A DNA stretch of 64,000 nt from Areca catechu (GCA_021397845.1 CM038048.1:33168727-33232726), one strand, 5' to 3'. Shown: positions 1 through 11,496, numbered from the stretch's first letter. Notes: generated by a model not told the origin, from the letters alone. Made by a program: numbers and translations.

Positions 1-333
1 AGGATGGAGATGTGGCGCCCCTTGGACTCTGGCATGTGGCTGGGAGTGTGGCGCCCACTTACTTGAGCCTGGGAGAAAAATGTGGCACCCTGGACCTTGA
101 CTTGAAAAAGGTGGCACCAAACTGGAGAAGACCTAGGCCACTACTAGGACTTGTACTGAGTCAACATGACTCAACAAAATTTAAATTGCAAGGAAATACA
201 GACTCAAGACTAAAATTGAGTTGACCAAGTCAACCCTTATTACAAAACCAGAAAACCCTAATTCTTCGGGCAAGGTCAATCAGAGATCCAGATGGAGCCC
301 TGAAGTCTTCTTCTGAGTCTGGTGCCCGCACCA
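1..333 (-). repeat. LTR1, inner end of the 3' LTR of element A (cut by window)
   Basis: It is nearly identical to 5597-5928 in LTR2 and 11164-11496 in LTR3, and ends with the same GGTGCCCGCACCA. On the element's own strand this is the start of the 3' LTR (TGGTGC...). The rest of this LTR lies before position 1. Confidence 0.85.
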
Positions 334-1092
334 ATTCTCCCGGGGTGGGAGGAAATTGACCCTGTCGAGTATGGATCAAGCTGGCTCTGGTATCTCTCCA
401 AGTGGACTGGGTCCAATTCTTGTAATTCTTCTCGAGAGATCCAAGAGTCATCAGAATCTGGCCTTCCTTGCCAACGGACCAGGTATCTTTGGTATCCTCG
501 ATTACGAGTAGAGATAACCTGATCATCCAGGATCTTTTCAATCTGCTCCTTCCTCACAGGCCAGTTTGTTGGTGGACACACAGGGTCGGGATCACTCTCA
601 ATAACAAGATTAGGTTTCAAAGGCTTACTAGGAATCACAACTGGCCCCCTATACTCTACTAAGTCTGTAATGTTGAAAGTAGAGCTATTGCCTAGTTCTG
701 GAGGCAACTCGAGCACATAGGCATTGGATCCTACTCTCTTCACTACTCTAAATGGTCCAGCTCCTTTAGCATGTAGCTTTCTAATGATTCCATGAAAAAA
801 AAATCGCTCAGGCCTTAACCTAATCATTACATAGTCTCTCTCAACAAAAGTTTTGACTCGTCTTTGAGAATCAGCCAACTTCTTATAAGTTTCATTACTT
901 AAAGTTATTTTGGCATGAATTTCTTTATGCAAGTCCTTTACATGCTATGCAAGTGCATCAAGAGACTTGTGTGTGTGGGCTAATAGTGAAATAAGATCAA
1001 GTGGTGTGTGAGGCTTGTATCCATGAACAATTTCAAAGGGACTCTAGCCTATAGACCTATTGATCGAAACATTGAATGCAATTTCAGCCCTG
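276..1092 (-). pseudogene. pol: Integrase C-terminus with chromodomain, element A
   Basis: Reading down from about 1092, the peptide begins with the conserved block after the integrase core (AFNVSINRSIG, then SPFEIVHGYKP). It continues through the C-terminal beta-barrel region (AGPFRVVKRVGSNAYVLELP) to a chromodomain near residues 130-185 of the open part (EKILDDQ, YLVRWQGRP, DSWI, ELQELDP). Chromodomains mark chromoviruses and target integration to chromatin by binding modified histones. Two in-frame stops lie in the first part (IG*SP and ALA*HV). The DDE catalytic core and HHCC zinc finger are missing, so this cannot integrate DNA. The frame runs on into the LTR to position 276. Confidence 0.8.
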
Positions 1093-1874
1093 GACAAAAT
1101 ACAAATCCCAATTCCTGGTGCTCTCAATCAAACCAAAATCTGAGCCAAAGCCTAGTAAAGGGTCAAGAAAAACTAAACTAGACTGATGATGCACTCCTAA
1201 AGAATGGACTTTATTCCAAAGGAACCCTAGGTCTAAACCTAACAAAATATGGCTCTCTAGGTTTGACCTTGGGTTGGAGGATGGCATGCAGAGTATGAAA
1301 ACTTATCATGGGTGCCTAGTAGGTGCCATAAGGTCTTCCAGAAGTAGGTGGCAAACCTAATAGATTCTGACACGTGGTTCACTCTAAAGACTTCGACAAA
1401 GTATACTTGGATGGTGTAAGAAGCATTGGAAGTCCTAGAGAAAGGGAGGAGATGTGAGGTGGAGTCTCGAATTACCTGTTGACTAAAGGTGGTGACCTGA
1501 AGGTTTGAATGGTGATCTATGAGTGTCAACTGGTCATCCTTACGAAAGGAAATGTTTGCTACTCCTAGGAATGGATCAAGAGATGGTTCGGGATGTAGCC
1601 TAGGACATGTGATTGCAACAGTTAAGGTTTGTTCTCTAAGCAAATAATGATCCACTTTCTCAAGAACTGGATTAGAGAATGATTCATGGAAGGGCCTATG
1701 GATGATGACCTCAAGACTTGAAATTTGACCTATGGGTGCGGAAAGGTATACTCTATAGAAGGGTAGGTCAGTCATGCAAAGGAAGGGGTCTGGAGCCATA
1801 AGGAGGACTTCTACAGGACTGGGTGAATCAATCCGCTCAAGACAAGGATGTTCAACTGAGATTACAGGAGAGAC
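1093..1874 (-). CDS. Unrecognised open region between gag and the integrase tail, element A
   Basis: After the gag stop at 1875 the same frame stays open to 1257, with a possible ATG start at 1799 giving 180 residues. I recognise no domain: no zinc knuckle, protease DSG/DTG, YxDD box, RNase H or DDE signature. It is moderately hydrophobic and aromatic-rich, with no obvious signal peptide. It occupies the place where PR-RT-RH and most of integrase should be. Element B has the same DNA (6673-7472) but with one extra A in a run near 7336 that shifts the frame. It could be a captured host fragment, a diverged pol remnant or non-coding filler that happens to be open. Function unknown. Confidence 0.4.
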
Positions 1875-3329
1875 CTAAGTGACTGGGCATGGGACAAGGT
1901 CCAATTGTAAGAGGCTTGATTCATTCATCCTAAGGAGAGGATCTACCATAGGGTGGGCAAACTTAAACAGTTCAGTGCAAAGATCTTCAATTGGTACTTG
2001 GGGAATGACTGTCATTAGAGGGTACGAACTGATAGCTCGGGCTAACACTATGAGTTCTTCCTGGGGGTATTTGACTAAAGGAACCTGGTTCTCACAAATC
2101 TCTTGAATTTCTGAACTAGGTCCTACCACTTTGTTGCTTTCCAAGGTCTCCTCAGGTAAGGAACCAATAGTATCGATGTCACATTCTTCAAGTTCTTCCC
2201 CCTCATATTCATCAACTAAACTCAAGCCAGCATCATATACTTCCTCAATGCCATCTTCAATGGGTTTTGGGTCAGTGGTAATCAGGTCAACTGATTTTGG
2301 TCTTGTTATACCTAACCCTTCTTCCTCATTGGTATCCTTCTTGTCAAGAGGTGACACAAGTGGGATTTGACAAACAAAAGTCTGGTTCACTACGGGTGTC
2401 GGATCAATCGGAACTTGACTCAAGTTGGTAGAGGTTGGCTTTAAGTCCAAAGTACTTGATTGGTTATATCTTAAAGACCACTCATAGTCTTGGGCTTCTT
2501 GGTAGGCTCGGTCCAAATTATTGGTCTTTTCAAGGCATAGCTTCCTATAAATGTCTGGGTGTAACCCAACCCTAAACCTCGATGTGATTTGAGCTTCGGT
2601 CTCAATGGTATTGCATTTCATGTCATACCATTGGAAGCCCTCGATATATTTAGATACAGGCCTTTTACCTTGTCGCAATTGATACCATTGGTCTAAAAGT
2701 CTTTTCTCATAGGATCTATCTAGGTACCTATCTCTCAACTTACTTCTCATATCTCTCCAAGTATATATTTCCTCTTTTCTTTGATAACACTCACGCTCAA
2801 TAGCATACCAATGTGACCTAGCATGTTTGGTGAACTTGATTTTGGCCAACCTAACTTGTCCTAATTCTGATATGTTAGTACACTCAAAATATCGATCCAT
2901 TTGTTCTTCCCACTTAATATATGTCTCTTGTCTTCCATCAAAAGTGGGTGCATAAGGTTCGGTGTTCCTAACGGGTCCCTTCTCCGAGTCAACCAAGTAT
3001 GGGTATAGGCTCCTAGGGCTAGACTCAGGGGCAAGATCATGGTCATAGGTTCTTAGATCAAACCTCCAATGATTAGGTTCAGGATCCCTGTATAAAGGTC
3101 TCCTAGGCTCTGGGTATGGGTGAGGTTGGGGTCTACCAAATTCTGAGTCAGGGGTCCAATTTCGGTGCCTAGGCTCCTCAAGTACCTGGGCTCGGTCTCT
3201 AAACTGGGCAACAGTATCAGTCATATCCTGACTCAATTTGGTCATACTTTTGGTAAGACTTCTAATCATGGCCTCTAAATCAGGTTGGGTTTGACCAGGT
3301 TGGTAGGGTACTCCGTTCCGGGTGGACAT
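1875..3329 (-). CDS. gag: Gag protein, element A, uninterrupted, without zinc knuckle
   Basis: An open frame of about 484 codons starts at the ATG at 3329 (MSTRNGVPYQPG), the start shared by elements B and C; the frame is open a few codons further upstream without another ATG. Residues 1-60 hold the DLEAMIRSLTKSMTKLSQDM segment. Residues 110-250 hold the core retrotransposon gag fold (APTFDGR, KWEEQMDRYFE, ARSHWYAIE, LDQWYQLRQGKRPVSKYIEGF). The acidic linker EEVYDAGLSLVDEYEGEE matches the linker after the zinc knuckles in element C, but the knuckles themselves are missing. The C-terminal 100 residues have no match in C. Gag would form the particle that packages element RNA. This is the only large gag in the window without a stop. 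Confidence 0.75.
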   Translation of the reverse strand: MSTRNGVPYQPGQTQPDLEAMIRSLTKSMTKLSQDMTDTVAQFRDRAQVLEEPRHRNWTPDSEFGRPQPHPYPEPRRPLYRDPEPNHWRFDLRTYDHDLAPESSPRSLYPYLVDSEKGPVRNTEPYAPTFDGRQETYIKWEEQMDRYFECTNISELGQVRLAKIKFTKHARSHWYAIERECYQRKEEIYTWRDMRSKLRDRYLDRSYEKRLLDQWYQLRQGKRPVSKYIEGFQWYDMKCNTIETEAQITSRFRVGLHPDIYRKLCLEKTNNLDRAYQEAQDYEWSLRYNQSSTLDLKPTSTNLSQVPIDPTPVVNQTFVCQIPLVSPLDKKDTNEEEGLGITRPKSVDLITTDPKPIEDGIEEVYDAGLSLVDEYEGEELEECDIDTIGSLPEETLESNKVVGPSSEIQEICENQVPLVKYPQEELIVLARAISSYPLMTVIPQVPIEDLCTELFKFAHPMVDPLLRMNESSLLQLDLVPCPVT

Positions 3330-4235
3330 GATGATGCAAGCAAGCACACCAAATGAGACTCGACTGAAATGACTACGGGCTAACTAGACCTAGAGCCCAA
3401 ACTAGATGCCCAATCAGAGTGGCAAGCTAGCCTGTAGTAACTCGGGACTCAGCCAGGCTGGTGTAAGGGGAGTGTTAGGTCCCTAAATGCCAATCCTAGA
3501 TACCAATCAGAGATTGGCCAGGTAGGCGGACCAGCACACAAGCCCTTCGGAATAGAATCCCTGAACCACCATTCTAGACACTGAGTACAAAGCACACACA
3601 GAGTAACTAGACAAACTGACTCAACATTAGCCTAGACCCGACTTGTTGGTGTCCCTAGCCCACTAGGGCAAATTAAGTCTAATAAATTTTAAAATTAGGC
3701 TTAGGATCTAATGAATGGGTGGTGGTTTTAGGCTAAGAAGAGGTTATCAACTCCTCCCCTTATCTTAGATGCTCAATTGCCCTTAAGATGAATTAGGAGA
3801 TGATCACTCAAAAAAATTGAATTGCAGAAACACAGAAATAGAATTGCTATAATTTAACTCTCAGAAATTTTACAGAAACCAATAAATTATAGTAAAATTA
3901 TGTAAAATATTCTCAATTATACTGGTTCTAACAAAACAAAAATCATACAATTTGGATTTACTTGCAATGAGAAACAATTCCTAAAATAGAATAGTTACAG
4001 ACTGAAAATAGAACGCTTCTCCCGTTTACAATTCCTGCTACGAAGTTGTAACCCAGCGGATCCTCTACACGCCCTAGGAACACCCCATGGAATGGAAAGA
4101 GGAGGCTTGCACTTCACTTCGTTCCTAGGACCGGACATCCTGGGGAGTCTACTTCGAGCAGACAAAGTAAAAAAGAGAGACACTCAAGACATGCAAGCAA
4201 GTCAGAAACCCTAGACAGGGCTCTGATACCAAAAT
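3330..4235 (-). other. 5' leader of element A
   Basis: Untranslated leader between the LTR2 edge and gag. The end next to the LTR carries the primer binding site. No open frame of note. It matches the leaders of B (8926-9800) and C (14870-15770), C being more diverged. Confidence 0.7.
4218..4231 (-). other. tRNA-Met primer binding site, element A
   Basis: On the minus strand TGGTATCAGAGCCC lies four bases inside the LTR end (GCATCA). This is complementary to the 3' end of initiator tRNA-Met, the usual primer for plant LTR elements, and it fixes the element's orientation. Confidence 0.9.
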
Positions 4236-5928
4236 TGATGCAGAACAAAAGAGATGATGCGATGCGGAAGTAAATTAAGAACAATTCTTTTTTTTTTATA
4301 TTTTCAAAAGTCGGCTTTGACTCAAAGGAAAGTTAAAATAAATTGAAAGAAACTATGTAATAATTGAAAGCATAATTTAAAAGAAACTAGGTTATCAGAG
4401 TAGTTCAGAAGTAAAGGATCGCTGGGGGTTGAGAAACTCCCAGACCTAGTGTTTCGCTCTGAACTTTAAACAGGACAGAAGTAAAGAGAAGAGAAGGATT
4501 ACAGACCAGGCAGTGATCTTCACAGAGTTTAGTGGAAGGACTCTCTTGAGCAGATTGTTGGATCCCCGGATTCAGATATCTTCGTAATGGATCCTCCAAT
4601 ACTGGTCCTTTGGCAGAGTTGGCTTCTCCTGAACTCAAGATCTGGGAAAGAAGAAGAACAATTTATGGAACTAGATACTCAAGGATGGATTTACCAGATA
4701 GAAGAACTTGAAAGTTGATGTTGCTGAAGTCCTGATTCTCCTGGATGCTGATCTGGCTTCCTCTGGGATTTGCTCCGTATTCAAAGTAGCCGAACTGGAC
4801 CTGGATGCTGGTGGTCGGCCACTACTTAGAGAGAGGGGCCATGAGAGATGGGGTAGGCTAGGATTTGGTGGAGTGAAGAGGATGATGGGCGGCTAGGGTT
4901 TGGAAGTGAAGTGGCTAACCTAGGGTTTTGGGGTTGGAGATCTCACACCTCCTCAAGGTTCCTAGGGAACCCGGATTTACTCCCTTACGGAGCTCAACAC
5001 CTGGATGCAAGCACGGAAGAGAAAAACACAAAGTTTGCTCACACATAAATTGAATTCATTCATCAGTTCTTTTTAAAACTTACAAGAGGGGTTTATTTTA
5101 TAGGACTTTACAAGAGGTCAAGGTTTTACATCTTCCCATGTGGGACTAATAGGATGGATCCTCAAATTAGGCTTGTAGAATCAAACCCTTCTCATATGGC
5201 CGGCCAAGAGCTTCCATAAGTGTTGATTGGTGGCTCCAAATGGTAAGTAGGTGGCACCTCCTAGCCTTGCTCTTCAAGAAAAAAAATATTTTCCTTCCAT
5301 GCTTGGTTTTATTTGGAAGTATTTGGGCGCCTCCTAGTCTTGCTCCACAAGTTTAGGCTTCTTTCTTTCATGGCTCAACTCTTTTGGACACCTCCTTTTC
5401 TTTCTTCCGAAGTCATGGCTCTTCCCAACTTTTCTTTGGTCTTTTTAGGCATGGATTGGGAACCCCCTTGAAGTGCTCCCCAAGAAATGCCTCTTTCCTC
5501 CTTTAGCTTGGCCTTTTAAGGTATATATGGGGCGCCTCCTTGATTTTGGCTTCAAGAAAAATTCTTGCTCCGTTGGGTGTGGGGACCAAGACACTGGGAT
5601 GGAGATGTGGCGCCCCTTGGACTCTGGCGTGTGGCTGGGAGTGTGGCGCCCACTTACTTGAGCCTGGGAGAAAAATGTGGCACTCTGGACCTTGACTTGA
5701 AAAAGGTGGCACCAAACTGGAGAAGACCTAGGCCACTACTAGGACTTGTACTGAGTCAACATGACTCAACAAAATTTAAATTACAGGGAAATACAGACTC
5801 AAGACTAAAATTGAGTTGACCAAGTCAACCCTTATAACAAAACCAGAAAACCCTAATTCTTCGAGCAAGGTCAATCAGAGATCCAGATGGAGCCCTGAAG
5901 TCTTCTTCTGAGTCTGGTGCCCGCACCA
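4236..5928 (-). repeat. LTR2, shared by elements A (5' LTR) and B (3' LTR)
   Basis: A 1693-bp LTR. On its own strand it starts TGGTGCGGGCACCA and ends CTGCATCA, beside the primer binding site of A. It is nearly identical to LTR3, with scattered substitutions. It contains a promoter-like TATA sequence (see 5094-5103). Short open frames inside it (for example 4405-4638) look accidental. Confidence 0.9.
5094..5103 (-). promoter_or_regulatory. Probable TATA box of LTR2
   Basis: On the minus strand CCTATAAAATAAAC lies about 830 bp into the LTR, the sort of position expected at a U3/R boundary. LTR3 has the same sequence at 10662-10671. LTR4 has TCTATATATTGG at 16659-16668. Confidence 0.5.
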
Positions 5929-6685
5929 ATTCTCTCGGGGTGGGAGGAACTTGACCTTGTCGAGTATGGATCAAGCTGGCTCTGGTATCTCTCCAAGAGG
6001 TCTGGGTCTAATTCTTGTAATTCTTCTCGAGAGATCCAAGAGTCATCAGAATCTGGCCTTCCTTGCCAACGGACCAGGTATCTTTGGTATCCTCGATTAC
6101 GAGTAGAGATAACCTGATCATCCAGGATCTTTTCAATCTGCTCTTTCCTCACAGGCCAGTTTGTTGGTGGACACACAGGGTCAGGATCACTCTCAATATC
6201 AGGATTAGGTTGCAAAGGCTTACTAGGAATCACAGCTGGCTCCCTATACTCTACTAAGTCTGTAATGTTGAAAGTAGAGCTACTGCCTAGTTCTGGAGGC
6301 AACTCGAGTACATAGGCATTGGATCCTACTCTCTTCACTACTCTAAATGGTCCAGCTCCTTTAGCATGTAGCTTTCTAATGATTCCAGGAAAAAAAAATC
6401 ACTCAGGCCTTAACCTAATCATTACATAGTCTCTCTCAACAAAAGTTTTGACTCGTCTTTGAGAATCAGCCAACTTCTTATAAGTTTCATTACTTAAAGT
6501 TATTTTGACATGAATTTCTTTATGCAAGTCCTTTACATGCTATGCAAGTGCATCAAGAGACTTGTGTGTGTGGGCTAATAGTGAAATAAGATCAAGTGGT
6601 GTGTGAGGCTTGTATCCATGAACAATTTCAAAGGGACTCTAGCCTATAGACCTATTGATCGAAACATTGAATACAATTTCAGCCC
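5871..6685 (-). pseudogene. pol: Integrase C-terminus with chromodomain, element B
   Basis: Second copy of the integrase tail seen at 276-1092. The chromodomain is intact (EKILDDQ...YLVRWQGRP...DSWI...ELQELDP). The same two upstream stops as in A are present, so they predate the separation of A and B. An additional change near 6390 (a run of A's in GAAAAAAAATC) breaks the frame where A is open. The catalytic core is missing. Confidence 0.75.
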
Positions 6686-7472
6686 TGGACAAAATACAAA
6701 TCCCAATTCCTGGTGCTCTCAATCAAACCAAAATCTAAGCCAAAGCCTAGTAAAGGGTCAAGAAAAACTAAACTAGACTGACGACGCACTCCTAAAGAAT
6801 GGACTTTATTCCAAAGGAACCCTAGGTCTAAACCTAACAAAATATGGCTCTCTAGGTTTGACCTTGGGTTGGAGGATGGCATGCAGAGCATGAAAACTTA
6901 TCATGGGTGCCTAGTAGGTGCCATAAGGTCTTCCAGAAGTAGGTGGCAAACCTAATAGATTCTGACACGTGGTTCACTCTAAAGACTTCGACAAAGTATA
7001 CTTGGATGGTGTAAGAAGCATTGAAAGTCCTAGAGAAAGGGAGGAGATATGAGGTGGAGTCTTGAATTACCTGTTGACTAAAGGTGGTGACCTGAAGGTT
7101 TGAATGGTGATCTATGAGTGTCAACTGGTCATCCTTACGAAAGGAAAAGTTTGCTACTCCTAAGAATGGATCAAGAGATGGTTCGGGAAGTAGCCTAGGA
7201 CATGTGATTGCAACAGTTAAGGTTTGTTCTCTAAGCAAATAATGATCCACTTTCTCAAGAACTGGATTAGGGAATGATTCATGGAAGGGCCTATGGATGA
7301 TGACCTCAAGACTTGAAACTTGACCTATGGGTGCGGAAAAGGTATACTCTATAGAAGGGTAGGTCAGTCATGCAAAGGAAGGGGTCTGGGGCCATAAGGA
7401 GGACTTCTACAGGACTGGGTGAATCAATCCGCTCAAGACAAGGATGTTAAACTGAGATTACGGGAGAGACCT
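6686..7472 (-). pseudogene. Unrecognised region of element B (counterpart of 1093-1874)
   Basis: Near-identical to the A copy, with open stretches at 6852-7250 and beyond, but frame-shifted by one extra base near 7336 (GCGGAAAAGG against GCGGAAAGG). The gag stop just upstream is conserved in both copies. No recognised domain. Confidence 0.4.
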
Positions 7473-8925
7473 AAGTGGCTAGGCATGGGATAAGGTCCAA
7501 TTGTAAGAGGCTTGATTCAGTCATCCTAAGGAGACGATCTACCATAGGGTGGGCAAACTTAAACAGTTCAGTGCAAAGATCTTCAATTGGTACTTGGGGA
7601 ATGACTGTCATTAGAGGGTACGTACTGATAGCTCGGGCTAACACTATGAGTTCTTCCTAGGGGTATTTGACTAAAGGAACCTGGTTCTCACAAATCTCTT
7701 GAATTTCTGAACTAGGTCCTACCACTTGGTTGCTTTCCAAGGTCTCCTCAGGTAAGGAACCAATAGTATCGATGTCACATTCTTCAAGTTCTTCCCCCTC
7801 ATATTCATAAACTAGACTCAAGCCAGCATCATATACTTCCTCAATGCCATCTTCAATGGGTTTCGGGTCAGTGGTAATCGGGTCAACTGATTTTGGGCTT
7901 GTGATACCTAACCCTTCTTCCTCATTGGTATCCTTCTGGCCAAGAGGTGACACAAGTGAGAATTGACAAACAAAAGTCTGGTTCACTACGGGTGTTGGAT
8001 CAATCGGAACTTAACTAAAGTTGGTAGAGGTTGGCTTTAAGTCCAAAGTACTTGATTGGTTATATCTTAAAGACCACTCATAGTCTTGGGCTTCTTGGTA
8101 GGCTCGGTCTAACTTATTGGTCTTTTCAAGGCATAGCTTCCTATAAATGTCTGGGTGTAACCCAACCCTAAACCTCGATGTGATTTGAGCTTCGGTCCCA
8201 ATGGTATTGCATTTCATGTCATACCACTGGAAGTCCTAGATATATTTAGACACAGGCCTTTTACCTTGTCGCAATTGGTATCATTGGTCTAAAAGTCTTT
8301 TCTCATAGGATCTACCTAGGTACCTATCTCTCAACTTACTTCTCATATCTATCCAAGTATATATTTCCTCTTTTCTTTGATAACACTCATGCTCAATAGC
8401 ATACCAATGCGACCTAGCATGTTTGGTGAACTTAGTTTTGGCCAACCCAACTTGTCCTAATTCTGATATGTTAGTGCACTCAAAATACCGATCCATTTGT
8501 TCTTCCCACTTAATATATGTCTCTTGTCTTCCATCAAAAGTGGGTGCAAAAGGTTCGGTGTTCCTAACGGGTCCCTTCTCCGAGTCAACCAAGTATGGGT
8601 ATAGGCTCCTAGGGCTAGACTCAAAGGCAAGATCATGGTCATAGGCTCTTAGATCAAACCTCCAATGATTAGGTTCAGGATCCCGATATAAAGGTCTCCT
8701 AGGCTCTGGGTATGGGTGAGGTTGGGGTCTACCAAATTCTGAGTCAGAGGTCCAATTTCGGTGCCTAGGCTCCTCAAGTACCTGGGCTCGGTCTCTAAAC
8801 TGGGCAACAGTATCAGTCATATCCTGACTCAATTTGGTCATACTTTCGGTAAGAGTTCTAATCATGGCCTCTAAATCAGGTTGGGTTTGACCAGGTTGGT
8901 AGGGTACTCCATTCCGGGTGGACAT
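7473..8925 (-). pseudogene. gag: Gag pseudogene, element B
   Basis: Same gag as 1875-3329 with the same ATG (8925), but broken. In-frame stops occur at about 8280 (LDQ then stop, where A has Trp), 8242 (Glu in A), 8010 (FS then stop) and 7656 (KYP then stop). All are single-base changes relative to A. As in A, the zinc knuckle is absent and the acidic linker is present. The open pieces are 8281-8925, 8011-8217 and 7657-7986. Confidence 0.85.
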
Positions 8926-9800
8926 GATGATGCAAGCAAGCACACCAAATGAGACTCGACTAAAACGACTACGGGATAACTAGACCTAGAGCCCAAACTA
9001 GATGCCCAATCAAAGTGGCAAGCTAGCCTTTAGTAACTCGGGACTCAGCCAGGCAGGTGTAAGGGGAGTGTTAGGTCCCTAAATGCCAATCCTAGACACC
9101 AATCAGAGATTGGCCAGGTAGGCAGACCAGCACACAAGCCCTTCGGGATAGAATCCATGAACCACTGTTCTAGACACTGAGTACAAAGCACACACAGAGT
9201 AACTAGACAAACTGACTCAACATTAGCCTAGACCCGACTTGTTGGTGTCCCTAGCCCACTAGGGCAAATTGAGTCTAATAAATTTTAAAATTAGGCTTAG
9301 GATCGAATGAATGGGTGGTGGTTTTGGGCTAAGGAGAGGTTATCAACTCCTCCCCTTATCTTAGAAGATCACTCAAAAAAATTGAATTGCAGAAACACAG
9401 AAATAGAATTGCTATAATTTAACTCTCAGAAATTTCACAGAAACCAATAAATTACAGTAAAATTATGTAAAGTATTTTCAATTATACTGGTTCCAGCAAA
9501 ACAAAAATCATTCAATTTGGAGTTACTTTCAAAGAGAAACAATTCCTACAATAGGATTGTTACATACTTAAAACATAGTGCTTCCCCCGTTTACAATTCC
9601 TGCTACGAAGTTGTAACCCAGCGGATCCTCTACACGCCCTAAGAATACCCCGTGGAATGGGAAGAGGAGGCTTGCACCTCGCTTCGTTCCTAGGACCGGA
9701 AGTCCTGGGGAGTCTACTTCGAGCAGACAATGTAAACAAGAGAGACACTCAAAACATGCAAGCAAGTCAGAAATCCTAGACAGGGCTCTGATACCAAAAT
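8926..9800 (-). other. 5' leader and primer binding site of element B
   Basis: Matches the leader of A apart from a 30-bp deletion near 9364. The tRNA-Met primer binding site TGGTATCAGAGCCC is at 9783-9796 on the minus strand, four bases from LTR3. Confidence 0.8.
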
Positions 9801-11496
9801 TGATGCAGAACAAAAGAGATGATGCGATGCGGAAGTAAATTAAGACTAATTTTTTTTTTTTATATATATTTTCAGAAGTCGGCTTTGACTCAAAGGAAAG
9901 TTAAACTAAATTGAAAGAAACTATGTAATAATTGAAAGCACAATTTAAAAGAAACTAGGTTATCAGAGTAGTTCAGAAGTAAAGGATCGCTGGGGGTTGA
10001 GAAACTCCCAGACCTAGGGTTTCGCTTTGAACTTTCAACAGGACAGAAGTAAAGAGAAGAGAAGGATTACAGACCAGGCAGTGATCTTCACAGAGTTTAG
10101 TGGAAGGACTCTCTTGAGCAGATTGTTGGATCCCCGGATTCAGATATCTTCGTAATGGATCCTCCAATACTGGTCCTTTGGCAGAGTTAGCTTCTCCTGA
10201 ACTCAAGATCTAGGAAAGAAGAAGAACAATTTATGGAACCAGATACTCAAGGAAGGATTTACCAGATTGAAGAACTTGAAAGCTGATATTGCTGAAATCC
10301 GGATTCTCCTGGAGGCTGATCTAACTTCCTCTGGGAATTGCTCTGAATCTGAAGTATCCGGACTAGACCTGGATGATGGTGGTTGGCCTTGACTTGGAGA
10401 GAGTGGCTGTGAGAGATGGGGTAGGCTAGGGTTTGGTGGAAAGAAGAGGATGATGGGCGGCTAGGGTTTTGGAGTTGAAGTGGCTAACCTAGGGTTTAGG
10501 GGTTGGAGATCTCACATCTCCTCAAGGTTCCTGGGGAACCCGGATTTACTCCCTCACGGAGCTCAACACCTGGATGCAAGTGCGGAAGAGAGAAACACAA
10601 AGTTTGCTCACACATAAATTGGATTCATTCATCAGATGTCTTAAAACTTACAATAGGGGTTTATTTTATAGGTCTTTACAAGAGGTCAGGGTTTTACATC
10701 TTCCCATGTGGGACTAATAGGATGGATCCTCAAATTAGGCTTGTAGAATCAAATCCTTCTCATATGGCCATCCAAGAGCTTCCATAAGTGTTGATTGGTG
10801 GCTCCAAATAGTAAGTAGGTGGCACCTCCTAGCCTTGCTCTTCAAGAAATTTTTTTTTTTCCTTCCATGCTTGGTTTTATTTGGAAGTATTTGGTCACCT
10901 CCTAGTCTTGCTCCACAAGTTTAGGCTTCTTCCTTTCATGGCTCAACTCTTTTGGACACCTCCTTTTCTTTCTCCCCAAGTCATGGCTCTTCCCAACTTT
11001 GCTTTGGTCTTTTTAGGCCTGGATTGGGCGCCCCCTTAAAGTTCTCCCCAAGAAATGCCTCTTTCCTCCTTTAGCTTAGCCTTTTAAGGTATATATGGGG
11101 TGCCTCCTTGATTTTGGCTTCAAGAAAAATTCTTGCTCCCTTGGGTGTGGGGACCAAGACATTGGGATGGAGATGTGGCGCCCCCTTGACTCTGGCGTGT
11201 GGCTGGGATTGTGGCGCCCACTTACTTGTGCCTGGGAGAAAAATGTGGCACCCTGGACCTTGACTTGAAAAAGGTGGCACCAAACTGGAGAAGACCTAGG
11301 CCACTACTAGGACTTGTACTGAGTCAACATGACTCAACAAAATTTAAATTGCATGGAAATATAGACTCAAGACTAAAATTGAGTTGACCAAGTCAACCCT
11401 TATTACAAAATCAGAAAACCCTAATTCTTCGGGCAAGGTCAATCAGAGATCCAGATGGAGCCCTGAAGTCTTCTTCTGAGTCTGGTGCCCGCACCA
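9801..11496 (-). repeat. LTR3, 5' LTR of element B
   Basis: A 1696-bp LTR with the same ends as LTR2 (TGGTGC...GCATCA on its own strand) and close overall identity. Its outer edge at 11496 directly joins coding sequence of element C, with no polypurine tract or integrase end between. That is what an insertion of A-B into C would give. The candidate 5-bp target duplicate on this side is GAGAA (11497-11501). Confidence 0.9.

Larger units (their letters stand above)
1..11496 (-). mobile_element. Tandem pair of non-autonomous chromovirus elements (A and B) sharing LTRs
   Basis: The order is LTR1 (partial) - interior A - LTR2 - interior B - LTR3, all on the minus strand. The interiors (334-4235 and 5929-9800) align along their full length; one 30-bp deletion in the leader of B (near 9364) accounts for the length difference. 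Each interior has a tRNA-Met primer binding site, leader, gag, an unrecognised region, the integrase C-terminus with chromodomain, then the LTR. Protease, reverse transcriptase, RNase H and the integrase catalytic core are absent. Sharing one LTR between two interiors is the expected product of unequal recombination between LTRs. The outer edge at 11496 abuts element C's pol, so the pair probably inserted there as a unit. Confidence 0.85.

Noticed and set aside
4405..4638. 77-codon frame in LTR2, repeated in LTR3 (9973-10206)
   Set aside because: It is conserved only because the LTRs are near-identical copies; no domain and not kept in LTR4.
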